Below are positions 1 to 8,721 of a stretch of DNA of 37,514 nucleotides, one piece after another. Below the pieces are notes generated by a model that did not search any database, had not been told where the DNA came from, and saw only the letters and a list, made by a program, of their open reading frames with translations. Position 1 is the stretch's first letter. The number at the start of each line of letters is the position of its first letter. A program made the position numbers and the translations under genes. The stretch is taken from assembly GCF_000332415.1 (NCBI RefSeq), contig NZ_AOHC02000056.1, positions 1 to 37,514 of the forward strand, in the 5' to 3' direction. Origin of the DNA: Leptospira weilii serovar Ranarum str. ICFT. GTDB lineage: Bacteria; Spirochaetota; Leptospiria; Leptospirales; Leptospiraceae.

Positions 1-14
1 ACACCTAGTATGGA

Positions 15-57
15 AACTTTTACAATTTTAAACGTATAAAAAGATTATGTAAAAGTT
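15..57. repeat. Perfect 10-bp inverted repeat near the window start
   Basis: AACTTTTACA at 15-24 and TGTAAAAGTT at 48-57 are perfect reverse complements around a 23-base AT-rich loop. It could be an operator, a hairpin in a transcript or part of an element end. No gene is recognisable on either side, so no role is assigned. Confidence 0.5.
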
Positions 58-143
58 ATGGACCATCCAAGGAAGGTGGACCGAAAAGGCTTGGGCTTTA
101 TTACGATTTTTTATCTCGAGAATCGGTTGAGAATTTTATAGAA

Positions 144-467
<324 letters not shown>

Positions 468-546
468 ACAAAGCATGATTTTTCTCTTCTGTAAATTTTC
501 TGAAATCTGAAATCTGATTTCCGGATTCTATTACGAAGGGATTAGA

Positions 547-926
547 ATGTATATCATCGCTCTTGCGAATTTGAAAGGTGGGTTGCGAAGACAACGACTG
601 CGGTCAATCTTTCGTTACAATGAATGGAGAAAAGAAAGAGAGCGTTGTGTATGGATTTGGATTTGAACAACAACCTAACGGACTTTTTCCTCCGGAGTGT
701 GGGTAAAGAGGAATTGGACGAAAGAAAACGGTTTGCGTTGTCGATTGCGGATCTTGTAATGTATCCATTGAGGTCGGCGCGGTGGAACTTTCAAGGGCCC
801 AAGAAAGATGCATCCACAAAAGTTTCCTTAGAAGAAAAAGCAAAAGAGTGGATGGACGCACAGGAAACAGTCCCCGACCCGGATCAACATTCAAAAAATA
901 GTATATACCGAAAGGAGTTACATTAA
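547..926 (+). pseudogene. parA: Decayed ParA-family partition ATPase
   Basis: An ATG at 547 starts MYIIALANLKGG, the beginning of a ParA deviant Walker A motif. The expected continuation, VAKTTTAVNLSLQ, is in another frame because a G appears lost from the G run near 580. After a second shift near 621 the frame resumes with a Walker A-prime-like region (ALCMDLDLNNNLTDFFLR), then an ADLVMYPLRSARW segment resembling the ParA region that reads ADLVLIPVxPS. The stretch between these is far shorter than in a normal ParA of about 200-250 residues, so there is an internal deletion too. The product cannot be functional. It directly precedes a damaged parB, so this is a remnant of a plasmid- or phage-type partition locus. 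Confidence 0.7.
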
Positions 927-1462
927 ATCCGATCGTAAAGACGGTAAGGCCGGAAAGTTTAAAGCCGAATCCACGGAACGACTTTGATGCTTTGACCAAG
1001 GAAGAATACGAGAGTCTGAAAGAGAACATGGCTCTGAATGGAATCTTGGATGCACTGACAGCAAGGAAAGACGGAACGATCGTAACGGGAGAAAATCGTC
1101 ATCGGATTGCACTCGAGTTACAAGAACACGAGAACGTACGTCGTCGTGTCGAGAACATCCCGATCCGTTATTATATGAACGAACTGAACCCCGAAGAGGA
1201 ATCCGATATATTAGAAGGAGACAATTTATTTCGAAGACATCTGACAGCGGAGCTAAGAAAAGAGCGGCTAAAGAGAAGAATTCTTCGGAAATACAAAGAC
1301 GAGCTTGTCCTCGACAACCGAGGTGGGAACCGCAAGAGCGAGTCGTCTAAAATACTCAGTGAAGAAGAAACAAAACAAGAACGGTCTTCTTCGATCGAAA
1401 ACAAACGGATGGAATGTCTGAATCGGAGCTGGGCCTATTTGGCGGTGAAGTTGGCGCCTTAG
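902..1462 (+). pseudogene. parB: Damaged ParB-like nuclease-fold partition protein
   Basis: The frame open from 902 reads [16 protein letters not shown], a ParB N-terminal box, then [15 protein letters not shown], the GExRxR-type nucleotide-binding box of ParB/Srx proteins, then a third box around [17 protein letters not shown]. No ATG or GTG with a ribosome site starts the whole domain: a stop lies at 899-901 and the nearest possible start in frame is TTG at 992, inside the first box. The C-terminus changes character after the [12 protein letters not shown] segment, as if a frameshift removed the DNA-binding part. It overlaps the end of the parA remnant, as in normal parAB operons. The family call is firm; loss of function is inferred. 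Confidence 0.7.
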
Positions 1463-1954
1463 AAGAATAAGCGAAAGAGTTTCAAAAGAAGTGTGGGAAG
1501 ATGAATTCCACTCAAAAGGAAGCGGCCCTCGATCGATTGTTAGGAACGCTTGTGAAGTTGAGAAAACAGCGATCCACGTTAAACGAGCGGGTCATGGATT
1601 TACACCGGAAGGACGCGGAGATCGTGTATCAAAGGGCCAGAATAAGAGGATTTGGAAGTTGAAAGTATGAAACGCAAAAGAGGCACAAAACAAGACTTAG
1701 GCGGATTTGACTCAAAAACAAGAGAGGAAGAAGCGAAAAAATCTTCCATCCAAAAAAGAATGAAATCATATCGAAAGAAATATGATTCCATGAGTTCGGT
1801 AAAGAAGAGAGAGGAAGTAAACACACTATTACAAAAACTGAAAGTGTATCAAAAGAAGATTCAAAAGTTGATCATTCAATTGACGAAGGTAGCGGAACAA
1901 GAAATCGAGATTGAAAGAAAACTTCGAGTGATCGGAGGAAGGACGATCCATTAA
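1414..1954 (+). pseudogene. Broken coiled-coil protein downstream of parAB
   Basis: Three pieces read as one helical, Lys/Glu-rich protein. ATG 1414 opens [18 protein letters not shown] and hits TAA at 1468-1470; the same frame continues AKEFQKKCGK, MNSTQKEAALDRLLGTLVKL to a stop at 1660; a shift then leads into EDLEVESMKRKRGTKQD and onward to the stop at 1952. The middle and last parts are predicted coiled coil by eye. The position just after parB suggests an accessory partition or replication gene of the same lost replicon. I do not recognise the family. The alternative is that 1501-1662 and the 1652 frame are independent small genes, which is less likely given the continuous character. Confidence 0.5.
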
Positions 1955-2387
1955 CAAAATGGGAAGAAATGAGGAAAAAAAGTGAGGGGAAAACAGCCGA
2001 TTTTTCACTCATTTTCCTTCGTTTTCCTCACTTGGAATTATCAGAATTCGGCAAGAGAAAAAGGATTGGACAAAGAGAAAATGAAACTTGGAATGAAAGG
2101 ATATGTTAACGGTAAGCGGGACAATTAAAAAGGGCAAGCCGTTTCTCTTTTCAACAATGTTAGGCTTCACCGACATTTAGGTTTTTTAACTCCTGAATTC
2201 GTTCATCGAGCATCATGATTTCTGTCAACCTGATTTTAGGGCTTTACAGTTTTCGGAGGCGTTTCGAGGGTGCGGTAGCGGATTTTTACCCTAACCATTA
2301 ATCCTTCACCACTTGCAACGGCAGAAGTTCAATTTTCTTTTCCCACTGTCTTGGGATGTGCACAGCACAAAATTGCTGATACTGCCT
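1955..2387. other. Gene-free stretch with inverted GAGGAAAA motifs
   Basis: No credible gene. From 1969 to 2033 there is a cluster of related motifs: TGAGGAAAA and GTGAGGGGAAAAC on one strand, then ATTTTCC and GTTTTCCTCACTT inverted. AAGTGAGG..AAAAC (1980-1994) and GTTTTCCTCACTT (2021-2033) can pair with a two-base bulge. Downstream of a partition-gene remnant this could be an old centromere (parS-like) array, or simply a hairpin at the end of the transcript. The remainder, 2034-2387, shows nothing recognisable. Confidence 0.4.
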
Positions 2388-2795
2388 TTAAATAATTCCA
2401 TGATCCTTGAGATCCTTTTCACTGAGCCCCGTAATTCGAAAAACTACATCCGGACTCAAACCTTCCACAAACATTTTACGGGCGGATTCCAATTTTCCCT
2501 TCTCGATTCCCTTCTCAATTCCTTTCTCGATTCCTTTCTCGATTCCTTTCTCGATTCCTTTCTCAATTCCTTTCTCAATTCCTTTCTCAATTCCTTTCTC
2601 GATTCCTTTCTCGATTCCTTTCTCAATTCCTTGACGTTCACCCGCTTCGAAACGTGCCGCTAAATCATACACGTAGTCACGATCCGTTTTCAGTCGATCT
2701 TCTATCTCTTTACGTTTCTTAGGATCATTCGAATACTGCTCCAAAATCGTAAACGCTTTCGATAAATCGGGGGTCTTGTCCACTAAGATGCTCAT
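2388..2795 (-). CDS. Probable intragenic small Rpn protein (alternative internal start, 135 aa)
   Basis: Within the nuclease gene, in the same frame, an ATG at 2795 is preceded by a perfect AAGGAGG (2801-2807) with a five-base spacer, a better ribosome site than that of the full-length protein. The product would be [10 protein letters not shown] onward: the linker helix, the 11 IEKG units and the C-terminal tail, without any catalytic residue. In Escherichia coli Rpn genes a short C-terminal protein made from an internal start blocks the toxic full-length nuclease; the architecture here fits that arrangement. The start and frame are seen; the antitoxin role is inferred. The SD match might be partly coincidental, because the codons KEEE are purine-rich. 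Confidence 0.5.
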   Translation of the reverse strand: MSILVDKTPDLSKAFTILEQYSNDPKKRKEIEDRLKTDRDYVYDLAARFEAGERQGIEKGIEKGIEKGIEKGIEKGIEKGIEKGIEKGIEKGIEKGIEKGKLESARKMFVEGLSPDVVFRITGLSEKDLKDHGII

Positions 2796-3368
2796 CTCTT
2801 CCTCCTTCAATTCCGACGTATGTTTGATCACATAAAGCCAACTCTCTAAATCACTTCGTAAATCATTCACATTTTCCGTAAGAAACTTGCCCAGTTCTAA
2901 GAAATGAATTTCCACTTCGTCCGTTAACGTGATCTCAGGATTACTCTCTTCTCGAAATTTAAACTTACTGTGATAATTTTCCATCGGGATCAAGTTAAAG
3001 TCAACTATGTTTATCTGATAAACAGGCTTCAAATCGCTATATCCGTCTCCGGGTTGTAACTGATCCCGGATCAAACCGGAAAGATAAAACAAACTCCTTT
3101 TCACAAAAGAACTCTGGTTCGCAACTTGAACTTCCACATGAAATATCTTGCCGCTCTCGTCCTTCGCTCGTATGTCCAGGTACGAACGTTTTTCGTCCGG
3201 AGACGTTCCGGGTAGTTCCGGGTTTAAGATCGTAATTTCCCGGACTCGGTGTTCTTTTTCCGGAAAAAGAACGCTGTTCAAGATCGATATCAATAACTTC
3301 GGCTCTTTCACGAAAAGTATCTTAAACATCCAATCGAACGTTAACGGAAAGAAATTGGGATTCGACAT
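2388..3368 (-). CDS. Rpn-family PD-(D/E)XK nuclease (transposase-like), with C-terminal IEKG repeat
   Basis: 326 residues from the ATG at 3368, preceded by GGAG 11 bases upstream; the frame stays open to a TTG at 3455 but the protein starts like its family at [16 protein letters not shown]. The catalytic core is visible: Asp12 in FDWMF, then SYLDIRAK (Asp65) and FHVEVQV (Glu79, Gln81), the D-E-x-Q form of the PDDEXK fold. A helical middle region leads to 11 GIEK units and a 36-residue tail containing [20 protein letters not shown]. Members of this family are called recombination-promoting nucleases or PDDEXK transposases; several act as toxic antiphage proteins. A MITE-like element sits just upstream (3490-3660). 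A strong internal ribosome site inside the gene is described separately. Confidence 0.85.
   Translation of the reverse strand: MSNPNFFPLTFDWMFKILFVKEPKLLISILNSVLFPEKEHRVREITILNPELPGTSPDEKRSYLDIRAKDESGKIFHVEVQVANQSSFVKRSLFYLSGLIRDQLQPGDGYSDLKPVYQINIVDFNLIPMENYHSKFKFREESNPEITLTDEVEIHFLELGKFLTENVNDLRSDLESWLYVIKHTSELKEEEMSILVDKTPDLSKAFTILEQYSNDPKKRKEIEDRLKTDRDYVYDLAARFEAGERQGIEKGIEKGIEKGIEKGIEKGIEKGIEKGIEKGIEKGIEKGIEKGKLESARKMFVEGLSPDVVFRITGLSEKDLKDHGII
2499..2631 (-). repeat. Eleven-unit 12-bp tandem repeat inside the Rpn gene
   Basis: On the plus strand the unit is TCTCRATTCCTT, repeated 11 times at exact 12-base spacing from about 2501. R is G or A, in the order G A G G G A A A G G A; each unit encodes Gly-Ile-Glu-Lys on the minus strand and the variable base is the silent third base of Ile. 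Unit gain or loss would keep the frame and only change linker length. All units are otherwise almost identical, which points to recent slippage or conversion. Confidence 0.95.
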
Positions 3369-3489
3369 CGGCTTGTTTACTCCGGGTTTGTTTTTAAACG
3401 GTAAATTCTTACTTCTTGGAAAGGTATAGATATCGACACGATCGGACGACAACAAATATCCGACCTTAGTTTTTATATAGTTTATAATT

Positions 3490-3660
3490 TAACGTGAGTT
3501 CGGTATAACCAATGCGAAAACGATTCTATGTTGCGACCGATCTCACGACCCATAGGAAAGCTCTGCGTTGAGTTACTCTAACGACCAATGGCACTGCTCC
3601 CTAAGGGTCGCAGCGCCAGGACTGGATTCGCCCAAATTTTCAACCGTCGAACTCACGTTA
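3490..3660 (-). repeat. MITE-like element, copy 3 (171 bp, inverted)
   Basis: Ends TAACGTGAGTTCGG and CGAACTCACGTTA match copy 1, but in the opposite orientation: its left end carries the GGTATAACCAATGCGAAA sequence found at the right end of copy 1, and its right end the TTCAACCGTCGAACTCAC sequence of the left end. The interior is shorter and mostly diverged, although CGACCCATAGGAA is kept in the forward sense. It lies between the Rpn gene and the SNF2 gene, 122 bp upstream of the Rpn start. Confidence 0.8.
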
Positions 3661-3923
3661 ATTTAGAGCCTGAAATTAAATAAAACTACTTTTCGATGAT
3701 TCAAAGATTCTATTTCATGGATTTGTTTCGAAATGGATTCTCTATTTTAGCCGATCACAAATCATAAACGAACCTACATAAAACAAGAATATAATAAAAT
3801 TGGATTGTAGGGAATCAGAGGCTCTTATTTTTAAATCAGCTTCTTTAAAAACGATAAAAAAATATTACGCGAGAGAATGTCTTTGCGAACAAGTCGGGAA
3901 AATTTTGAAATTGGAGAGAACGA
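3661..3923. other. Leader region upstream of the SNF2 gene
   Basis: AT-rich, with no gene I can support. The ribosome site for the next gene is GGAGAG ending five bases before the ATG at 3924. An open frame from 3800 overlaps that gene and has no ribosome site or recognisable product. The SNF2 promoter should be here but no clear -35/-10 pair stands out. Confidence 0.4.
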
Positions 3924-6728
3924 ATGAAACAACTTCAACTTGCGGTTTTTTTAATGCCGGACGGTCATTTTTGCGAATTTGCGGGAATAACGGCAAACGG
4001 TCGTGTATTTTCTTTTTTGCAACTCTTTCAAGAAAATCCGAATCCGGATAGGTTCCAAAAACTATTCCCCGAAGGACAACGAGCGGCAAGTCTTCGAGTG
4101 TTATTTTATTCATCTATGGGCACATCCAGAATTATGAATTTGCAGGAGAGTTCGATCTGGAACACCTGCGAACCGAAAATTCGAATTTATACCAACGACG
4201 GCAGGTCGGCCTATTTTGCCGGACGGATTTCGTATGACCTTCGTCTTTTCAAAAATGAGGACGGATTGTACACACTCTTAAGAGAAAACGCCGACGTTGT
4301 CGAAAATACTTGGTTGGAACGATTCATCTGGGAAAACCCGTCTCAAAACGACATTCCGGATATCATTTCGGTTTCCGACAACGAACCGCTTCCCGTATGG
4401 TTCGACGGACCGAGCCCCGAACAAAGAACAATGTTAAATCGATTGGGAGGAAGAGAACGGATTCGACCTGCGGATTTGGTGAAATATAAGAATTCTCTAA
4501 AATTGAACGGAGTTCAGGGACTGGAACTCATTCCCGAAATTTATCAAGCGGGACCGGCTCTTTGTATCTTCTTGGAACCTTTTTATAACGAATCGGAAGA
4601 ATTGGGTATTCATGGAAAAATTTGTTTTGTTTACGCCGAACGGAAACAAGATCTATCTCCTTTAAAAAGAAAAAAACAATCCGATTCTATGGAAGAACCC
4701 ACGGAAACAGAACCGAGTTTATATGAGTTCACTATCAAACAACATCGGACTTCCGCCCGCAACGCCGTTACGTATTCGGAACATCCGAGCGGCGTAGTCG
4801 TCAAACGATCCGTTAAAAAAGAAAACGCGCTTTTTTCCTTAGATCTCCCCATTCGGTATTCGCGATCAACGGGGGAATTTAAGATTTCTCCCAAAAAAGT
4901 TTCCTCGTTTTTTACGGAAATTCTCCCCGAGGTACTTAAGAAAAACGTAATACTAAGACTACATGCCGATTTGGACGGAATTACGATCCGCAGAAAAGCC
5001 TCTTTTCAAATTCGAGAATCCTCCGGAGTGGATTGGTTCGGCGGAGGAATCCAAGTCGACGGTTTGGATTCCAAGGAAAGTTCCGCGGTTTACGCTGCGT
5101 GGAAAGCGGGACGAAAATTTGTACGTTTACAAAAGTTCGGCATGATCGACTTAAAAAATCTCGAGTTCGAATCCTTGGATAAAACTTTGGATAGCGCCGG
5201 GATCGAATTGGACAAAAACGGAAATTCGTCCCGATTGAATAAGGGACAAATGATGGCATTGGATTTAAACGGAGATTTAAGAGCGGCTAAATCCATCCAA
5301 AAATTAAAAAAATCACTGAAAGACATATTCGAAAATGAGAATATACAAAACAACTTTTTTCCAGGACCGGACTTTCGAGGAGAACTTAGGGACTATCAGA
5401 AAAAGGGGGCGCAATTTCTTTTCAATCTCCATTCTTTAAAAATCGGCGGAATTCTGGCGGACGAAATGGGACTGGGTAAGACGATCCAATGTCTCGCTTT
5501 CTTTTCTAAAATTTTCAAAGATACTCCCAAAACAAAAATTCTTGTAATCGCTCCTTTGGCGGCGATAGGCGTCTGGGAAGAAGAATCTACACGTTTTTTA
5601 CCGGACGTTTCCGTTCAAGTCTGGCACGGTTCCTCGCGAAAAGAATCAAAACCGGCCCGAGCCGGGATCATTTTAACCACATACCAAACCTTAACTCGGG
5701 ACATGGAAATATTCCATAAACTTAAATTTGCAACCATGGTTTTAGACGAGGCCCAAAATGTGAAAAACGTCGCAACCGATTCCGCAAGATCCGTTCGTAA
5801 AATCAAAGCGGGTTCGGTGTTTTGCCTAACGGGGACGCCGATGGAAAATCGTTTGGATGAATTTTGGTCCCTCTTCGACCTTTCCTTTCCGGGACTCTTG
5901 GGAAACTTACGTTCGTTTCAAAGAAGTTTTTCACCCGCAAATATTCAAGAACTTCAAAAACGAACGGAAAAGTTTTTGCTTCGAAGAAGAAAATCGGAAG
6001 TGCTAACGGATCTTCCTCCCAAAACGGAAATTAGAGTGTCCACACCGATGGAAATCCGTCAGGCGAAACTTTATGAGAAAGCGAGACAGGAAGCGATTCT
6101 TATTTTAAAGTCGGCGGGATCGAATTACATCTTCGAACTTCTACCCCAGCTTACGAGATTGAGAAGACTGGCCTGTCATCCGGATATTGGAATGGATAAA
6201 GTCGACCCGACACAATCGGGAAAGATCAATCGTTTTCTTACGATGATTCAAGAAGAAATTCCCAAAGGATCCGCCGCGCTCGTTTTCAGTCAATTTACGG
6301 ATTCATTATCCATCGTCAAAAACGCGCTCGATCTTCTCAAAATCGAATACTTTTATTTGGATGGAAAAACTTCGCCGACTCAAAGAGTTTCTTACGTAAA
6401 ACGATTTCAAAGAGGGGAAAGACGTTTCTTTTTGATTAGCCTAAAAGCGGGCGGCGTGGCGCTTACTCTTACGAGAGCCGATACGGTGTTTCATCTGGAT
6501 CCTTGGTGGAACCCCGCCGTGGAAAATCAAGCCAGTGATCGCGCGCATCGTTTCGGCCAGAAACAACCGGTTTTCATTTATAAACTTTTTTCGGAAGGTT
6601 CCATTGAGGAACGGGTTCTCGAGCTCCAGGAAAAGAAACGTAAATTGTTTGCATCTCTCTTTGATTCCGAAAAAGGTTGGACGGAATCCGATATCAGCAG
6701 GGAAGAATTGCGAGAATTGATCGGATAG
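3924..6728 (+). CDS. SNF2-family DEAD/DEAH-box helicase (Swi2/Snf2 ATPase)
   Basis: 934 residues; ATG 3924 follows GGAGAG. A diverged N-terminal region of about 480 residues precedes a complete SNF2 motor: motif I GGILADEMGLGKT (Lys519), motif II DEAQ (608-611, Gln where many have His), motif III CLTGTPMENRLDEFWSLFD, motif V LISLKAGGVALTLT, the SNF2-typical DPWWNPAVENQ (from 859), and motif VI RAHRFGQ. Bacterial relatives are double-stranded-DNA translocases of the RapA/HepA type that remodel protein-DNA complexes; the substrate of this one is unknown. No SWIM zinc finger is present at the N-terminus. It stands alone on the plus strand; the converging small lipoproteins behind it are unrelated. 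The length and all motor motifs look intact. Confidence 0.93.
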   Translation: MKQLQLAVFLMPDGHFCEFAGITANGRVFSFLQLFQENPNPDRFQKLFPEGQRAASLRVLFYSSMGTSRIMNLQESSIWNTCEPKIRIYTNDGRSAYFAGRISYDLRLFKNEDGLYTLLRENADVVENTWLERFIWENPSQNDIPDIISVSDNEPLPVWFDGPSPEQRTMLNRLGGRERIRPADLVKYKNSLKLNGVQGLELIPEIYQAGPALCIFLEPFYNESEELGIHGKICFVYAERKQDLSPLKRKKQSDSMEEPTETEPSLYEFTIKQHRTSARNAVTYSEHPSGVVVKRSVKKENALFSLDLPIRYSRSTGEFKISPKKVSSFFTEILPEVLKKNVILRLHADLDGITIRRKASFQIRESSGVDWFGGGIQVDGLDSKESSAVYAAWKAGRKFVRLQKFGMIDLKNLEFESLDKTLDSAGIELDKNGNSSRLNKGQMMALDLNGDLRAAKSIQKLKKSLKDIFENENIQNNFFPGPDFRGELRDYQKKGAQFLFNLHSLKIGGILADEMGLGKTIQCLAFFSKIFKDTPKTKILVIAPLAAIGVWEEESTRFLPDVSVQVWHGSSRKESKPARAGIILTTYQTLTRDMEIFHKLKFATMVLDEAQNVKNVATDSARSVRKIKAGSVFCLTGTPMENRLDEFWSLFDLSFPGLLGNLRSFQRSFSPANIQELQKRTEKFLLRRRKSEVLTDLPPKTEIRVSTPMEIRQAKLYEKARQEAILILKSAGSNYIFELLPQLTRLRRLACHPDIGMDKVDPTQSGKINRFLTMIQEEIPKGSAALVFSQFTDSLSIVKNALDLLKIEYFYLDGKTSPTQRVSYVKRFQRGERRFFLISLKAGGVALTLTRADTVFHLDPWWNPAVENQASDRAHRFGQKQPVFIYKLFSEGSIEERVLELQEKKRKLFASLFDSEKGWTESDISREELRELIG

Positions 6729-6848
6729 TATTTAACGTGTAGAAATACAAGACCGGATGACTTCGATCGTTGTAGTAATTCAACTCTACTCGCCTATCCG
6801 ACCTTTTTTCGCTCGGAACGGATCCCCGTTTCGCTTATATAGGCTTCA

Positions 6849-7193
6849 TCATTTCTTTTTCGACGGTTTCGTTACGATCTCACGAACGGGAGTTCCTTCC
6901 ACTTTGATACACCCAAAAAAAACGTATTGATACGATTGAGCCGTCACTTCTGCGTCTTTCAAACCGGTGGCGCCCGGAGCCTGCGCCAATGCCTCGCGCG
7001 TTGCCTCGGCTATACTGTTCGTATACCAGCGAGTAGGTAAAAAACTACAACTACGACCGCTGACCGGCGAACCGACTACCTCTAAATCCGCAGGAACCTC
7101 GATCGAGTATCTTTTAAACTGTCCCCAATTGTAAGAACAATTCGCCAAAAATAAAATTAAAACTAAGGTTACTAATTTTACGATTGTTTTCAT
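6849..7193 (-). CDS. TRL-like small lipoprotein
   Basis: 114 residues. Signal peptide with lipobox LANC (Cys19), then a short domain with paired Gly/Cys and a helix EATREALAQAPGATGLKDAEV, the pattern of the TRL-like family (small exported proteins of unknown function in Leptospira and other bacteria). It starts one base after the stop of the preceding gene, with AGGGG inside that gene's last codons as ribosome site, so the two are co-translated. Likely an envelope lipoprotein. The role is not known. Confidence 0.75.
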   Translation of the reverse strand: MKTIVKLVTLVLILFLANCSYNWGQFKRYSIEVPADLEVVGSPVSGRSCSFLPTRWYTNSIAEATREALAQAPGATGLKDAEVTAQSYQYVFFGCIKVEGTPVREIVTKPSKKK

Positions 7194-7194
7194 G

Positions 7195-7458
7195 TTATTT
7201 TAAACCCCTGGCTTGAGCGCAATTTCCGTTTGTAAATTTCAAACCTACGTTCGTAAGATCCGACTTGCCCTTGTTTACCAAATTACGATTCATATCGTTC
7301 AATATATTCGTAACTACAAATGCGCAATCCTCGCCTATAACTTCATCCGAAAGCTCGCGCGTATCGTCCGGCGCCGGAACCATGTATCCTACTTTACCGA
7401 TGCTAAAGCAGCCTACCGTTAAAATCAAAATCGTGATCAAACACAAAATCTTTTTCAT
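7195..7458 (-). CDS. TRL-like small lipoprotein, first gene of a pair
   Basis: 87 residues. Signal peptide MKKILCLITILILTVGC with a lipobox-like TVGC; the mature part includes GEDCAFVVTNILNDMNRNLVNKG, alignable with the segment after the first Cys in the neighbour at 6849-7193, so the pair are diverged paralogues. AGAGGT six bases before the ATG is a good ribosome site. The next gene follows with a one-base gap. No function can be assigned beyond an exported lipoprotein of the TRL-like type. Confidence 0.7.
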   Translation of the reverse strand: MKKILCLITILILTVGCFSIGKVGYMVPAPDDTRELSDEVIGEDCAFVVTNILNDMNRNLVNKGKSDLTNVGLKFTNGNCAQARGLK

Positions 7459-7983
7459 TTTTTACCTCTTGAAAGTGAATCGAAAATCAATCGATTCCGA
7501 AATAAAGCGCGCGCTTTGGACTCGGGCTTTTTGAAATCGATTCGGAACTCACCTATCGGTTTCAGAGTCTTTCTATATTTATTTTTGCGTATATTCCTAT
7601 ACTGAAAGTGTCTTTTTTGTATTTCCCGTCATTGACGCAAATCGAACTCGTCCTTCCACTTCCCCAAATTTCATTCGGATCCGTTTTTTTGGAACCGGTT
7701 GTCGCTCGAAAAATCCAGCCGATCGAATTCGCGACGGCCTCGCTTCAGATTCGAATCATATGTTCCGTAAAATACTCATATTTGCAAAACTGGGAACTAA
7801 TGTGATCTTTGTAAATAACTAAAATCACATTATTTAAAAAAAACGAAAAATTGTGAAACAAATTATTTGATTTTATCCCAAAAATGGGCGTTTTACCGAG
7901 TCGGATTTGAAAAATGAGCGTCTTTCCATACGCCGAATTAAAAAAGCATGGATTAAATCGAAAGGTCCGTTAGACTTGCAGAT
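7459..7983. other. Divergent intergenic region between lipoprotein pair and zinc-finger gene
   Basis: 525 bases without a supported gene. It must contain the promoters of both flanking transcripts. The stretch 7480-7560 carries two ATCGATTC half-sites around 7487 and 7538 and a GC-rich AAAGCGCGCGCTTT palindrome (7503-7516), a possible regulator site. An open frame at 7608-7805 has no ribosome site and no recognisable features. Confidence 0.35.
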
Positions 7984-8409
7984 ATGGAAATATGCAAGGA
8001 TTGGAATGTTGAGGACTATTTAAAAACGAATGAGCGCAAAAAGATTCCGTTTTTAATCAGAAAACACCTGAACGAATGTCAAAAATGCCAAGCGGAAATT
8101 CTAGAATATTCCGAATCCAATACGATACCGGAATATCTTTTCGGTCGACCTTTTGCTAAACAGAAACTTCTTTGGTTTGGAGCCGAGCTGGCCAATCTTG
8201 AAAACGTTCCTTCTACAAAAGAAAAGAAAAAGAAGATTCGTTCGAACGTCGAAAATTCAACGGAAGAATTTCATGTCTCAAATCTAATCCTACTTCAAGA
8301 CCATTCAAAGTTTCTTGCGTTTTGCCATCGTTATAAAAAAGCCATTTTTATATTCGGTTATCTTGCTTTGCTCGCGCCTATGTTACAACTTGCATTTCAA
8401 ATTTTTTAG
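7984..8409 (+). CDS. Membrane-anchored putative zinc-finger anti-sigma-like protein
   Basis: 141 residues. The N-terminal half has KHLNECQKCQAEI: His28, Cys32 and Cys35 form the H-x3-C-x2-C signature of the zinc-binding anti-sigma (ZAS) fold. A Lys-rich linker follows (KEKKKKIRS), then one membrane helix at the C-terminus (about 119-141). ZAS proteins bind an ECF sigma factor on the cytoplasmic side and release it on signal. There is no sigma factor gene next to it, so the partner is elsewhere or the domain has another use. No strong ribosome site precedes the ATG. The next gene starts nine bases after the stop, suggesting co-transcription. Confidence 0.6.
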   Translation: MEICKDWNVEDYLKTNERKKIPFLIRKHLNECQKCQAEILEYSESNTIPEYLFGRPFAKQKLLWFGAELANLENVPSTKEKKKKIRSNVENSTEEFHVSNLILLQDHSKFLAFCHRYKKAIFIFGYLALLAPMLQLAFQIF

Positions 8410-8418
8410 AGGGAGTTT

Positions 8419-8721
8419 ATGATCCATTTAGTTCGACTTTTTGTACGGAATCGATTCCGGATCCTTGTTGTTTCGCTCGTCGTCGGTTTATCATTCGGCG
8501 GATACTTTTTCTTTTTAAAGGGATCCTGTACCGGCAATTGTAAAAACGGATTCGGTTCCAAAGTTTATTGGGACGGAAAAAAATACGTAGGCCAATGGAA
8601 AAACGGAGACGCGGACGGATACGGCGTACTGGTCGGAAAAGATCAAAAGATTCTTTACAGCGGCCAATGGAAGGAAGGGGAACAAATTTCGAAAGAAACG
8701 ATCCTACCGAAAAAAAAATAA
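8419..8721 (+). CDS. MORN-repeat membrane or exported protein
   Basis: 100 residues; ATG with GAGGGAG seven bases upstream. One N-terminal hydrophobic segment (about 14-33) is followed by SCTGNCKNGFGSKVYWDGKK, then YVGQWKNGDADGYGV and YSGQWKEGEQ, which are MORN motifs (YxGxWxxGxxxGxG). MORN repeats fold as short beta hairpins and often bind lipids or scaffold membranes. It is co-directional with the zinc-finger gene nine bases upstream and may be its partner, but no pathway is indicated. Confidence 0.75.
   Translation: MIHLVRLFVRNRFRILVVSLVVGLSFGGYFFFLKGSCTGNCKNGFGSKVYWDGKKYVGQWKNGDADGYGVLVGKDQKILYSGQWKEGEQISKETILPKKK

Noticed and set aside
2499..2631. Regular short repeats resembling a CRISPR-like array
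   Set aside because: Units are 12 bp, contiguous and without spacers, and they encode a clean IEKG tract of the Rpn protein.
2407..2663. Open frames on both strands rich in Phe-Ser-Ile-Pro or Arg-Lys-Glu-Ser repeats
   Set aside because: They are other-frame readings of the 12-bp tandem repeat, without ribosome sites.
6729..6848. Possible terminator between the SNF2 gene and the lipoprotein pair
   Set aside because: Only a five-base stem (AACGG/CCGTT) is present, with no U-run in a suitable direction.
7608..7805. 65-codon plus-strand frame in the divergent promoter region
   Set aside because: No ribosome site, no recognisable motif and composition unlike coding neighbours.
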